NCBI GenBank assembly: GCA_029379385.1
Contig: CM055609.1
Span: forward strand, 2,232,001-2,296,000
DNA: 64,000 nucleotides
Reading direction: 5' to 3'
Origin: Quillaja saponaria
Lineage: Eukaryota > Streptophyta > Magnoliopsida > Fabales > Quillajaceae
Part shown: piece after piece, positions 1-11,306 of the stretch
Numbering within the stretch: position 1 is the stretch's first letter
How the letters are laid out: every line of letters starts with the position of its first letter
The notes under the pieces: model-generated
The model's input: the letters and a program-made list of their open reading frames with translations, nothing else
Told to the model about the DNA's origin: nothing
Database searches by the model: none
Made by a program: the position numbers and the translations under genes

Positions 1-360
1 AAGGAGTTTTAATTAAATACCATAAAAAATTAAATTATTTTTTGTTGGAAACTAGGAGATTTGCATCTCAGTTTACGTCTTTATGTATATGGTTAACTTA
101 ATAATCTAGTAAGACTGAGGTTTGGTTTCACTTAGCTCTATGAATGTCAATAGGTTTTGTTCCCTGATTGTGGGACAGCTGGTATAGGGTATTGAGAAAG
201 AAGTCAAAGAACCAACAAACAAAAAATGGCAAGTTTTTTAAAATATCTCCACCATTCATATGCAAACATCCCAATTCAGTGCACATTAACATTGTTCAAT
301 GTGACATCTTCTTCTTTAAGGCTTATAGTCACAGTTCATAATACGTGAGCACTTTATTAG

Positions 361-3300
361 GAGCTGACACCAAAACCTGGATCATGTGATCCGTTGTGTT
401 CACTTGACGAAACAAGCTCACAAGATTTTGAAGCCAATTACCAGCCCAAGACTGATTTTCTGAAAGCTCTAGCAATATTTGTGGCTGCTACAACTGGGGC
501 AGTGGCAATTAACCAATCCTGGGTTGCCGCCAATCAGGTCAGTTAATGTTTTCTACCTGATTTTTTCAATGATTTATACTTAGTTAATTACTTAATTCTT
601 ATGTCAACCTTGTTTGCTTTGATTCCATACTTGCATTACAGGATATTGCTATGGCTTTGCTATTCGGGCTAGGATATGTTGGCATCATATTTGAAGAATC
701 GCTAGCCTTCAACAAAAGTGGTGTAGGATTGTTGATGGCTGTAAGCTTATGGGTTGTGCGAAGTATTGGGGTAATGACTCTATTAAAAGTTCAAAATTAT
801 AAAAAATTCTGATATGACATAGGTTGTATGTAATGTGGTTTCTTCTCCTGATTATTGACAACTTGAATTCAAAAAAGACCTCATATAATTCTTTCTAAAA
901 AATAATAATAATAATAAACCTTACATAATTAATTTGACATAACCTGGACTTGAATTATGTTAGAACCTGTGTTGGCACAGATACACCTTATGCATCGGAT
1001 CATATGGTACCTATTCCACGGGCGAATGATACATCCTACATACATACTTTTACAAATTAAGATGCTTTGATGTGGAAAGCCATGTTGGTGTGGCTAATAG
1101 TAATACTAACTAGGATAGGTTAGAAACTCCTATAAAGATCAAAAACATTCTCATACCAATCTCAACCTGCAAATTTAACTCTGAAATTTCAGATTCTCAT
1201 CTTGTAAGATTTCATCTTCCTTCTTTTTTTCTTTCTTGTTACATCACGTTCATTATATCTCTTTCCCTGCACGGCTAACAAAAGTAATATAATTCTTCTC
1301 TACATTGTTACTATCTTTACATTTGCTAAACTTTCCTATTGGGGTTTTTTAATTTCTTGTGTAGGCTCCTTCAACTGATATAGCTGTTTCAGAGTTAACA
1401 CATGCGTCTGCGGAAGTCAGTGAAATAGTTTTTTTCTTGCTTGGTGCAATGACAATTGTTGAGATAGTTGATGCTCATCAAGGATTTAAGCTGGTTACTG
1501 ACAATATAACCACTAGAAATCCACGTGTTTTACTTTGGGTGGTGAGTACTCATTCTCTGCATTTTTATCTACTAAAAGTCCCTCCCTCTCAATATCTCAT
1601 TTGGACGTCAAGTTCTTGGTCTCCAAAATTTTTAAAACAAAATACTCAAACTATCCATCTTTTGCATGTGTACCGATACGTTCCTGACATGGTAGTAGCA
1701 GTTGTTTTGTAGGTATCTCTTAGTTAACAGTTAGCTGCCGAAGGTCACAACCCCCCCCAAAAAAAAAAATCGATTCGTAGACATGGTCTTGCATTGTTCT
1801 TTTAACTCAGTAAATGGAGTTTGACCCGTTATTGTTGAAATTGCAGATTGGTATTGTGACTTTTTTCCTTAGTTCGATTCTGGATAACCTGACATCTACC
1901 ATAGTCATGGTTTCTCTCTTGCGAAAACTAGTACCTCCATCAGAGTACCGAAAGTATGGCTCTGTACTGACTGTGGTTGTACACTTCTATTTATAGTGAC
2001 TAAGGCACTGACATTATCATCCTCATGTGATTAATGGAATATAGTTGGGTAACTTTTCTAACTGCCACGACAAAGAATAACTTGGAACATACTTGCCCTG
2101 TTAGGGTTGGATAGGTGATCCCAGGATTTTTACTTGAGTCTTACATCTTATACCTGCACCTGTAACTTCATTTCATCAATAGCCATGTTCCCCTCCTTTA
2201 TGTCAAGTTAATTCTAATCTCCATTTTCAGGCTTCTAATGTGTTGTAACTTGAGGAACCTTAATTAGTAACTTCTTGGTAGAGCTCTATCATTAGGATAG
2301 AAGGCCATTGGTTAATAATGTTTCCAATAAATAGAGTTAACTATATCAATTTCTGCTGGTGCCTTTTATTCTTAGAATTGATATCAAATGGTGGAAGTTT
2401 TACATCTTCAATTTATAGTTTGAAATGTAATGATGGCTCAAGTGAAAATTATTTGTGGGCTGCATAATGAGAGAATCTTGAAAACTAGAAAATTATTTTA
2501 ACTTAGTAGTAGAGCTAGCATCTTTTAACTTCCACCTATCAACATTTTCTTAGTTTGACAAGATACGAAAGCATAGGAAAGTTCTGCACAGTATAGTTAT
2601 GTATATAAGATTCAAAGACCAATCTTTATTAAGGGATCTTAGTTGGGGGCTGTTGTTATGTTAGATAATGATACAAGATGTGATGCTGTTTTTTCCTCTC
2701 ACTTCTTTCGTTGTGGCGTACAAATTGATTGCTTTTAATGGCATATGATGTTCAAATTTTCATCTAGACTTTTTCTCCTGGGTGCATGCTCTTGTAGTAG
2801 AAACAGATGTTTCATTGTTTGTGATAGTATCCTGTCTTAAAATACTGTCAGTATTAATATTCAATTATAAAAATAAAAAAAATATTCACTTAATGATATT
2901 CTGTTGCCAGGATTCTAGGAGCTGTTGTCGTAATTGCTGCAAATGCTGGTGGTGCATGGACTCCTATTGGTGATGTTACCACAACCATGCTGTGGATACA
3001 TGGTCAGATATCAACATTGGAGACAATGAAGGTTTTCTAGTCACAAATAATATCATGTGATATTTGTTTGTATACTTGATATGTGGTTAGCATAAGTTAA
3101 GTCCCTTCAGGAATGAAAGTAAATTTGCACTAATGAAGTTTCAAGGCAAGTCATTTGAGATAGCGACAAGAGAAGTACAATCGCTTAGCATTGTTCTAAC
3201 ATAAAAGACAACACGTCGTAATTGCATTTCTATTATTTTGCTTTCAGGGTTTGGCGGTACCCGCAGCCATTTCTCTAGCTGTCCCGCTGGCTCTCATGTC

Positions 3301-4437
3301 TCTGACTAGGTACTCTTCTTGCACTACCAAAGTAAGCTGGGAAATTTGAGGTTTGAAAAGGTATATGATACAATTTTTCCTCTTCCATTCAGTGAAGTTA
3401 ATGGGAAAGGACAGGAATCTCCCAATGTTTTGGCTTCTGAGCAGATGGCTCCTCGAGGGCAACTTGTTTTCGCTGTGGGTATTGGAGCTTTGATTTTTGT
3501 CCCAGTGTTCAAGGCTCTCACTGGCTTGCCTCCTTACATGGGTATGTTACTTGGACTTGGGGTGCTTTGGATTCTGACAGATGCTATCCATTATGGTGAA
3601 TCCGAAAGGCAAAAGTTAAAAGTACCACAAGCTTTATCTCGGATCGACACTCAAGGAGCCCTTTTCTTCCTTGGAATCCTTTTATCAGTTAGCAGGTACA
3701 TGACATATGTTGCCAATATTTCGTAAGCAAATATTTCTGGTTGTAAGCTTCATGATAGCTGACCTTTTTATACGATATTCGTTCTACCTCTCCTCGTGAT
3801 TGCTAAATATGTATGTTTCCTCTTCAAAATGGCAAGGCACCTTGTTCTTTTAGTATGTTTATGTGATTGTTTGAATTTCTCAACTGTTTATGTTAGAGTG
3901 ACATCAAACAGTAAAACTCTTACTCTCTTTATCTCTAGCCTGGAGGCAGCAGGAATTCTTCGGGAATTGGCAGTTTACCTGGATGCTCATATTCCAAATA
4001 GTGAACTGATTGCAAGTGCAATTGGGGTTGTCTCAGCAATCATTGACAATGTTCCCCTGGTTGCAGCAACAATGGGAATGTACAATCTCACATCTTTCCC
4101 ACAGGATTCTGAGTTTTGGCAGCTGATTGCCTATTGTGCTGGTACTGGTGGATCCATGCTAATTATTGGCTCAGCTGCTGGAGTTGCATTTATGGGGGAT
4201 GGAAAAGGTGGACTTCTTTTGGTACTTGCGAAAGGTAGGTATCTACTGCTATTAGATGAAATCTTTACTTAAAGTACTTTTAGATTTCAGTAAAGCAAGT
4301 CTCATTCTACTTTGTTGCAGGTGAGTGGTTTTGCTTTGGCAGGTTATGCTGCAGGTATTGCTGCCTATTTAGCCATTCAAAACCTCCACATCCCATTACC
4401 TGCAACTCTAGCTGACGTTCCATTGCTTTCTGGTTAA
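361..4437 (+). CDS. NHD1: Chloroplast NhaD-type Na+/H+ antiporter, 3' part, with a +1 frameshift
   Basis: Multi-pass membrane antiporter of the NhaD family, expected in the chloroplast envelope, exchanging Na+ for H+. The 5' exons with the transit peptide lie left of the window; bases 1-360 are intron ending in an AG. Exons: 361-537, 642-770, 1365-1541, 1847-1953, 2911-3031, 3248-3309, 3393-3695, 3939-4234, 4321-4437. All introns are GT-AG and all phases fit except in exon 8. Conserved stretches include SELTHASAEVSEIVFFLLGA, FFLSSILDNLTSTIVMVSLL, NAGGAWTPIGDVTTTMLW and the GTGGSM region. Exon 8 is 296 bp where the family needs 295: a run of five G at 4194-4198 puts the following codons (expected GMEKVDFFWYLRK) out of frame, while exon 9 reads correctly only in the family frame. 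Read literally, the protein ends at a TGA at 4413-4415 with an unrelated tail. Family assignment is very sure; whether the shift is real is not. Confidence 0.95.
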
Positions 4438-5411
4438 TTAATGAGCTTAAGCTTCACATGTTTCATCGCATTATAAAGGAAACTTACTGCTTGAGATGTT
4501 ACTGTTCAAAATAAAATTCATGGGGGTGAAAACTGTGAGTGCTGAAGATTTTTGTTGCCAAGGGCATGGTTCACATGAGATATATAGGTCTACTGAAGAA
4601 AGGTAGAAATAATCATGGGAAATTGAGGTTGCTTAGACGTCAAGCCATAAAATATTTCTTACATTATAATGCCTCATGGAAAAATGTGGTATTGCTTATT
4701 GATATTCAATTATTCACTCTGTGTCCTTCGTGCATAATTACAATAAGATGGCAATACTCTTTCTGTATTGGAAGTATCATTTGAGATGTAGGGATGGTGT
4801 CACGTTGCAGATCCTATCAAGTGAATGGAGATATGCTCTGTACCTCGTGATTAATATAAAAATCATTTTTATTTTTTTTTGGCTAGGAAAGTTAATGTAA
4901 AAACCATTACTTCGCCAGAAATTTTCTTACACCAAATTCTGCAGAGTAAACAAAAGTGGCAGTCAGCCAGTATTTTTCTTTTTTCCCTTCTTTACCAGGT
5001 ATGAAACAATCACATACAAAAACCCTCCCATGGTCAAGGGAGGTGAGATGAAATAACAATGGACGCGCCTGGTATTGTTTTGTTTTCTCAATGTATATTT
5101 CCTGGTGCATATGTATTATTAATTACCAAAGAAGACAGGTCAGAGTTGTGTTATTCTGTTGTAGCAAAATTCATTTATTATTGCAAACCTAAAGCCACCA
5201 ATAGAACTCAACGTGAAGGAGTACATGTTTTTAATCGCAAAGCTAAATTATTATGTTTCTCAACAGGAAGGAGGACATGTTTTAATCTCGCCTACTAAAC
5301 TACCACAAAATGCCCAATCAATGATCACCAAAATCTGGGCAGCACATATTTGTCAACCCAACTCAAGAAAGGAAAAAGATAAGAATAAAAGAGGTAAATA
5401 TAACAGTAAGA
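4438..5411. other. Convergent 3' flank between NHD1 and PGDH
   Basis: This is the 3' UTR and downstream region of NHD1, with an AATAAA near 4510, followed by the 3' flank of the reverse-strand PGDH gene. Short open frames here have no recognisable protein content. I see no RNA gene or mobile element. Confidence 0.6.
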
Positions 5412-8229
5412 CTACAACTTGAGGAAAACAAACTCTTCAATGGCAGGAATATCACCAATCTTTTTCAGTGATTCGTTTATAGGTTGGTCATCCACCCCAA
5501 TTGCCATTACAGCTTGCTTTCGCGGAGCGATCCTTCCAACACTCATAAAGCTAACATTGACATTCTCCTCGCCCAAAATTCTTCCAACTGTTCCAATCAT
5601 ACCTGGCTGATCCACCTGCCTGCAAAGTATAATGCTACCTTCCAAACTCACATCAACTTCAAAAGATCCTACCTTTGTCAGATGGGGAACTCCATCCTTT
5701 ACCAACCCTTCAAACTTAATCTCCCCAGACTCTGATATGGCACTAGCAAACCTGGATTCCACATTGGCTATCTGGACCTGGATAAATTCGAGTGGACTCT
5801 CGGGCGAACCATCGAGAATGATTCTCTCCTCAGTTATCCTTAGTCCTCTCTCTTTAGCAGTGAAATCAGCATTAACTAAATTCACAAAGACACTGGTTAT
5901 GGGCTCAATGAGCCCCTTGGTAATCATGGCTCGAAGAAGCCTAGTGTCAAGATCATCAGGAGCTCTAGCAGAAGCATATGACACTTTCACAGTTTTTACG
6001 CCACTTCCTCCTGCTACCAACTGGACAGCAAGTCTCCCCAGTTTCTCAGCAAGGACAACAAATGGTTTCAGCTCTGTTAATACCTGCAGTCAAGAAGGTA
6101 TAACAAAATGATGAACCCATTTGGTTTTAACTCGAGGACACGGTTTTTTTCTTTTGTGCCTTATATCTTTATTTCTTTTTTATCCCTCCACCAACCAAGT
6201 TTTTGGATAACCCAAACACACTACTTTGTTTTGTAAATTACACACAAATTAGTTTTTCACACCACAATCACAAACCACAACTTTTAGACTATCCAAACAC
6301 ACACTAAAATATAGCAAGTAAATACTACGAAATGATGAAGCCATTTGCTAAAGTACCTCTGCAGGAACCATAGGTGCATTAACTGCTGTAGCAGCAAGCT
6401 CCCCTTTCAAGGCTCCAACTAGAGCTTCTGCTATTTCAATAGCCACACCTTCCTGCTCAGAAAACCAAATAACATCACTGATACAGCAAGAGAATGGAAA
6501 AAAAATGAAAAACTGAAACATGAAAAAGCAGATTATTCAACACACCTGAGCTTCCATGGTACTGGCACCAAGATGTGGAGTCACAGTAACTCTCTCATGC
6601 TGAACCAGTTTGCTGTCCTTTGGTGGAGGCTCCTCTGTGAAAACATCTAGTGCAGCCTGTAATAAAGATAAAAATACTTAATTTAGGTTCATCTCTAATC
6701 AGTATCTGGCGGTGTCAAATATGAGAAAGTAAAGACCTGGGCTACGGTTCCAGTATCTAGAGCCTTCACAAGAGCTTCCTCATCAATGACGCCCCCACGA
6801 GCAACATTGACGATTCGAACTCCTTTCTTCATCTTTGCAAAATTTTCATCATTGAGAATCTTTGACGTAGCAGGAGTAAGAGGCATGTGCAAAGAGATAA
6901 AATCTGCAGTTGCAATGGCTTCATCAAAGCTCACAAGCTCAACACCTATTGCATGAGCACGATCTGCCGGGGCATAAGGATCATGTGCAATGACACGCAT
7001 ACCAAGCCCCTTGGCACGCCGGGCAACTTCTGATCCAACCTTTCCAAAACCCATCACAGCAAGTGTTTTCCCAACAAGGGATACACCCACATACTTGCTC
7101 CGCTGCCATTTCCCTAGATTCACCAAAATGTGGGTAAATCAAGCAACTCAATGCTTATTGACTAGAGAAATCAGAAAATCCGGTCAGATGAAATATGAAT
7201 ATATTATTCTAGTTCCACACTATAGGTTATGTATATAATACTATAAAGATCAATGTCTGTTCCTTGGCCTAAAAACATCATTTTTACTCGTGAAAAGAAC
7301 AGACATGTGTAAAGTTCGTCTAACAAAATATAGCAGATCTCAGCACAAGCACATATGGAATCGTATGGTCAGATATGCATAGATGAATAATTAAAAAAAT
7401 CAGCCATGTCAGGCAACTTTGTTATCACCATCGATTCTATAAGGAAGGAAAAAGGAAAACAGAAGACATAATTTTAAAATCAAAAATTAGACTGGCTGCT
7501 GAAAGAATTCATTGTGGAAACTACAAACACTCTCATAAAATTTATAGAACAGTAAAAGAGATTCAAGCGTAGTTCCAAAAGTGATCGTTTTCGACCAAAA
7601 TTTTAGACAAACATAACCATTCCCTAAAGAGAATCAAACCCAAACTTTAAATTTACATTTTCATCAGGAAAGAAAAATCACAAACCAGATTTCACGGACG
7701 CATCAGCTTGTGCAACGTTCCTAGCCATGGCGGTCATGAGGCGCAATCCCATGTTCAGCTGCAGCCACAGTGTTCGCTGTTGGAGCGTTCACTACCAAGC
7801 ATCCATACTCTGTCGCCGCCGCCAGATCCACATTATCGATACCAACACCAGCTCTTCCAACCACTTTGAGCCTCCCACCAGATGACTTGAACACCTCCCT
7901 GCTAACCTTGGTCCCACTTCTCACTATCAAAGCGTCACATAGAGAGATCTTGGTGCAGAGCTCCTCGGGGCTCAAATTATACGAGCAATCAACATTCGCA
8001 AAGTCCTTTAAAAGGTTAAGCCCAGCTTCTCCAAGCTTCTCGGCTACAAGAACAGTCGGTTTTCCATCTAGACCGGCGGAGACCATCACAACAAGAGGCC
8101 GTGCGGCTCTGTTTTGGCGAGAACGGAGTGAAACTGAGAAAGCAGAAGAAAGAGGAGCTTTAGAAGAGAGAGAAAGTGTGGGTTTTTAAGAGATGGGGTT
8201 CGGAGCGTTTGGGAAGTTGAGGTCGCCAT
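5412..8229 (-). CDS. PGDH: D-3-phosphoglycerate dehydrogenase, plastidial; exon 1 carries two opposing 1-base indels
   Basis: First enzyme of the plastid phosphorylated serine pathway; oxidises 3-phosphoglycerate to 3-phosphohydroxypyruvate with NAD+. Exons in transcript order: 8229-7686, 7113-6737, 6656-6546, 6452-6357, 6083-5412. Visible landmarks are [20 protein letters not shown] at the start of the enzyme, the nucleotide fold [33 protein letters not shown] with the catalytic Arg, TPHLGAST with the catalytic His, and a C-terminal ACT regulatory domain ([20 protein letters not shown]). Start chosen at 8229 (MATSTSQTL), a Ser/Thr-rich transit peptide; an in-frame ATG also exists at 8280. 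Exon 1 is broken twice: near the T-run 8183-8187 (one base short relative to the enzyme frame) and at 7740-7741 (one base too many; expected [12 protein letters not shown], read as [10 protein letters not shown] then stop). The two shifts cancel, so exon length still fits the downstream phase. Confidence 0.95.
6202..6297. repeat. Possible short MITE in PGDH intron 4
   Basis: A 96-bp stretch bounded by the 8-bp inverted pair TTTGGATA (6202-6209) and TATCCAAA (6290-6297), with CCAAACAC text just inside or outside each end and an A+C-rich interior. The layout resembles small non-autonomous DNA elements often found in plant introns. Arms are short and no target duplication was found, so this is weak. 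Confidence 0.3.
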
Positions 8230-9450
8230 TAATGGTAGTTGTCGTTGTGTATTGATGAGTGTATAACTGGGTTTGGCCAAACTTGAGCCGATTGCGGAGG
8301 AAGAGCGAAGTGAGTGTGAAAGACTCTTGTTGGTTTTATAGGTGGCGTTACAGTGTTGGAAACTAAACTAAAATTGAAAATTCCCACGCGCTAGTGAAAG
8401 GGACGAAGGAAACAGCTTGAAGCTATGCGTATTCAACTGAGAGTAGGGATTGTGCAACAATGTTACGAGGCTTGGTGGGTCAATCAGTATCCAACAAGTA
8501 CTGGGACTTGGTGGGTTGAACTTGAATCAGTAATGGTTTGGAATTTATAGAATTTATTTATATGAAAATATAATAACTATATAATTTAAAAATATATAAA
8601 TTTATCCTTATTACTAAAATTATATTTAATTATCATAATAAATTTTTTATTTATAAATGTACTTAAAATACTTGTTAGACAAATCTTTTAATTATAAGTC
8701 ACTTACGAAGATGTTATAAATAAAATATTTGTAATATTTATTATGGTTGATTATAATTTTAATGTTATTTAATTATTTAATATGTAAATTATTGTTTTGA
8801 ATAGTTTTATATTTTAAAAATTATATTTATTGTCTATCAACTTTCAAGTTACCTATTAGAAAAATCATTAAATGAATTTTATAATATTAGTATTACCTTA
8901 AAATATTAAAAATTAAATTCAATTTTAATTTTTAGAATTTAGCAAAAGAAATTGAAATTTTTTTAAAATAATCCAACCACTAAAATCAATCCCGTCCATT
9001 TGGCTATCTTGATATAACTGTCAAAACGATTCTATGATCCAAATTATTCGGACTTATAATTTGAGTGAGGGTCAAGAAAGTTCAAATGAAAATTTTATTT
9101 TAGTTTAATTATTTTTTCCATACTATTTTTTATTTTATTTTTAATTAAAACAAGCAGCTGGTTAAGGCCAATCAGCATTTGTCTACGGGTTGATAAGGAT
9201 CTTGAAGTTAAATTATACTTCTGCTTTGCAAAGAAAAAAGTTCAAATTATTTTATGACGGTTAATGCAGTGGAATTATCCCACTTCTTGTTTTGCTGTAT
9301 CAAAGGAGGAGAGGACTTTAGCCCAAAGCAAGATAGTTGACCAGTGTAATGCTCAATCACCTAGAGTTCGCAATGTCATTTAGTAAGAAATAAATTGCAC
9401 AACTTGTAGTATTTATGGGCATATTATTCATTGATAAAACAGTGCCACGC
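8230..9450. other. Intergenic: PGDH promoter side and AT-rich spacer
   Basis: Bases 8230-8500 are the 5' flank of the reverse-strand PGDH gene. From about 8550 to 9170 the DNA is extremely AT-rich with no coding signal. The last part is the 3' flank of the esterase gene. No RNA gene or clear mobile element seen. Confidence 0.5.
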
Positions 9451-10575
9451 TCACAAAGCTGTGTATGCATCTGAAGGAGCAGAGCTTGTTTTTGGTACTC
9501 CAGCAAAATGGATGAGATATGCATCAGCTAGCATATGACCCAATTGAACCTGTGCCTCTGGGGTTAGGTGCAGGTTGTCTTCTTTTAATGACAATCCTTT
9601 TGCATCCACACAAAACACATTTGGAAGACTAATACCCTTCTGTGCTTCTCTCACTTTCTCCAAATACTTCTCATCCCCTGACACAATTGCAACCTGCATT
9701 CAAAACAATTACTATGAATTACAATTCATTTTCCATCTGGGTTAGTCTGAATTCTGAAAAAGATCTATTTTCTCACATCGTTCCAACTTCCTACTGATTG
9801 AATACAAAACAATTACAATGACAATTAAATTTCCATTAGACTGAACTCTTGAAAAAGACCCTTCCTTTTCATTTTGTTCTTATTGTTTCTCTGGTTGAAT
9901 TCAAAACAATTACTATGAATTACAATTCAATTTATATTTGGGTTAATCTGAATTCTGAAAAACACTCTTCCTTTCCTTTTCTTTTTTCTTACTGTTCCTA
10001 CTGATTTGTAGTGATACCTGAATAATTGGAAGTGAAGGCAAATTGAGGTCCTCCCTGACATTGTGAATGAGCCTCTCCATGTTCACCTGGTATGCCTCAG
10101 CATCATGCTGAGTCAACGTGTCACTCTCTCCTTGGTACCATAACAATGCCTTGATCTCACTCTCGCCATTTCCCTTCACGCTCTCTCTTGCCCTCTTCAC
10201 CATGTTCTCGTACAAATGTTCCCCACGCGCCCACTCCTTTATGGCCGTCCCGCCCACAGCACAAGGCACCAACCCCAACACACCCTCCACGCGCTTCCTC
10301 ACCGCGTTGGCAAATGGCATGCCCGGTCCTACACCGCAAGCCTTCTTGGTATCGATGTCAGCGTGGAGGGGATCACGCGCCGGCTCCCATTGGAGATTTG
10401 CGTCAAGGCGTAGGATGAAGGGGTCAGGGTGGCACTCCGATGGAACAACGCCGTCCCAGTGGCGTTCCCTGGTCACGCCTCCACGCCCAGCCATGTTGCT
10501 TTGACCCGATAGAATGAAAATCTGCCTGCTGGATAGGGTTTCTCCAGTCTGATCCGACAGCTCTGACAATCTCAT
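9451..10575 (-). CDS. SASA-domain carbohydrate esterase (At4g34215-like)
   Basis: Probable SGNH-fold acetyl esterase of the plant At4g34215 type (SASA/DUF303 domain). Two exons, 10575-10018 and 9693-9451, GT-AG intron, 266 residues, close to the usual size. Catalytic elements are visible: FILSGQSNMAGRGG carries the nucleophilic Ser of the GQSN block near residue 25, CAVGGTAIKEW gives the Gly oxyanion region, LLWYQGESD is the third block, and DNLHLTPEAQ near the C-terminus supplies the Asp-x-x-His pair. No signal peptide is evident, so a cytosolic product is likely. The start is the first ATG of the open frame (MRLSELSDQTGET). The physiological substrate is unknown; acetylated sugar or xylan is a guess from the fold. 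The LRR pseudokinase gene lies on the same strand just upstream, as in Arabidopsis. Confidence 0.9.
9701..10006. repeat. Three degenerate ~100-bp tandem units inside the esterase intron
   Basis: Units begin with CAAAACAATTAC at 9701, 9805 and 9902, each followed by AATTACAATTCA-like text, CTGAA(TT)CT and GAAAAA, then a pyrimidine-rich tail. Units 1 and 3 are closest; unit 2 is diverged. The array makes up almost the whole 324-bp intron and provides three pyrimidine tracts. Confidence 0.75.
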
Positions 10576-11306
10576 TTCCGATGGAAATGGAATTCGGATT
10601 CGCGAATCGGAGGAGTTAGAAAAGCTAAAGGAGGAAGAAAATAGAATGGAAAGAGTTAAAGAGGTGGACCGGGTGGGTAATGGGACCTTGGTCTGGTTCT
10701 AAAGTAAAAGTTGGGCCTATGGGCCCATAAAATGTATGATAGAGGCCTATTGAGGCCCATATTTTTTATTTTGTTTCCCCTGTAAACAGTTTTGGTTTTC
10801 TAGACACCAATTCAAGCAAAAAGTAGGATAAGTTTCAACATACAAACACTGGGAAGTCAGGAACATTAATACTTTATTGCAATTTTGATTGAGTGGGCAT
10901 TTAAGTTCAACAAGATCCAACTAAAGCCATTATGAATTTGTGATCCACCCAGAAACCAAACCCATCAATGCAAAAGATAAGAAGAATTCCACTTATTTAT
11001 TTTGAACATTATTAACATTGCCTTGCTTGAGACCCACAATTCAGAAGTCAATAAAAACAAAATTATAAGCAAATAATACTTGAACACCAAAACCAGAGCC
11101 TATTGCACATGTGGAATGGTCACCAACAAAAGCACCTCATATAGATAACAAACATTACAATTTCTCTCATAAATAATTATTTTCCTTACCATCCAACATG
11201 AATTCAAGTCAACATAAGATAATAGAAAGAGAATAAAACACTTTGATCTAACAATGAACACTTTTTAGGACCCAAATACATCATTAGTGAAATAAATTAG
11301 AGAGAA
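10576..11306. other. Intergenic: esterase promoter and 3' flank of the LRR receptor gene
   Basis: Contains the 5' region of the reverse-strand esterase gene, including a site II cluster listed separately, then AT-rich DNA leading to the stop codon of the LRR receptor gene at 11307. No additional gene recognised. Confidence 0.5.
10712..10759 (-). promoter_or_regulatory. Cluster of site II (TGGGCC) elements upstream of the esterase gene
   Basis: TGGGCC at 10712-10717, the palindrome TGGGCCCA at 10720-10727, and GGCCCA at 10754-10759 lie 137-184 bp upstream of the esterase ATG. TGGGCC/T motifs in groups are known binding sites of TCP-class factors in plant housekeeping promoters. The motif presence is seen; function is inferred. 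Confidence 0.6.

Noticed and set aside
5632..6111. 159-codon forward open frame
   Set aside because: Lies antisense to PGDH exon 5; the reverse strand encodes the conserved ACT domain region.
10118..10504. 128-codon forward open frame and overlapping reverse frames
   Set aside because: Shadows of esterase exon 1, whose frame carries the SGNH motifs.
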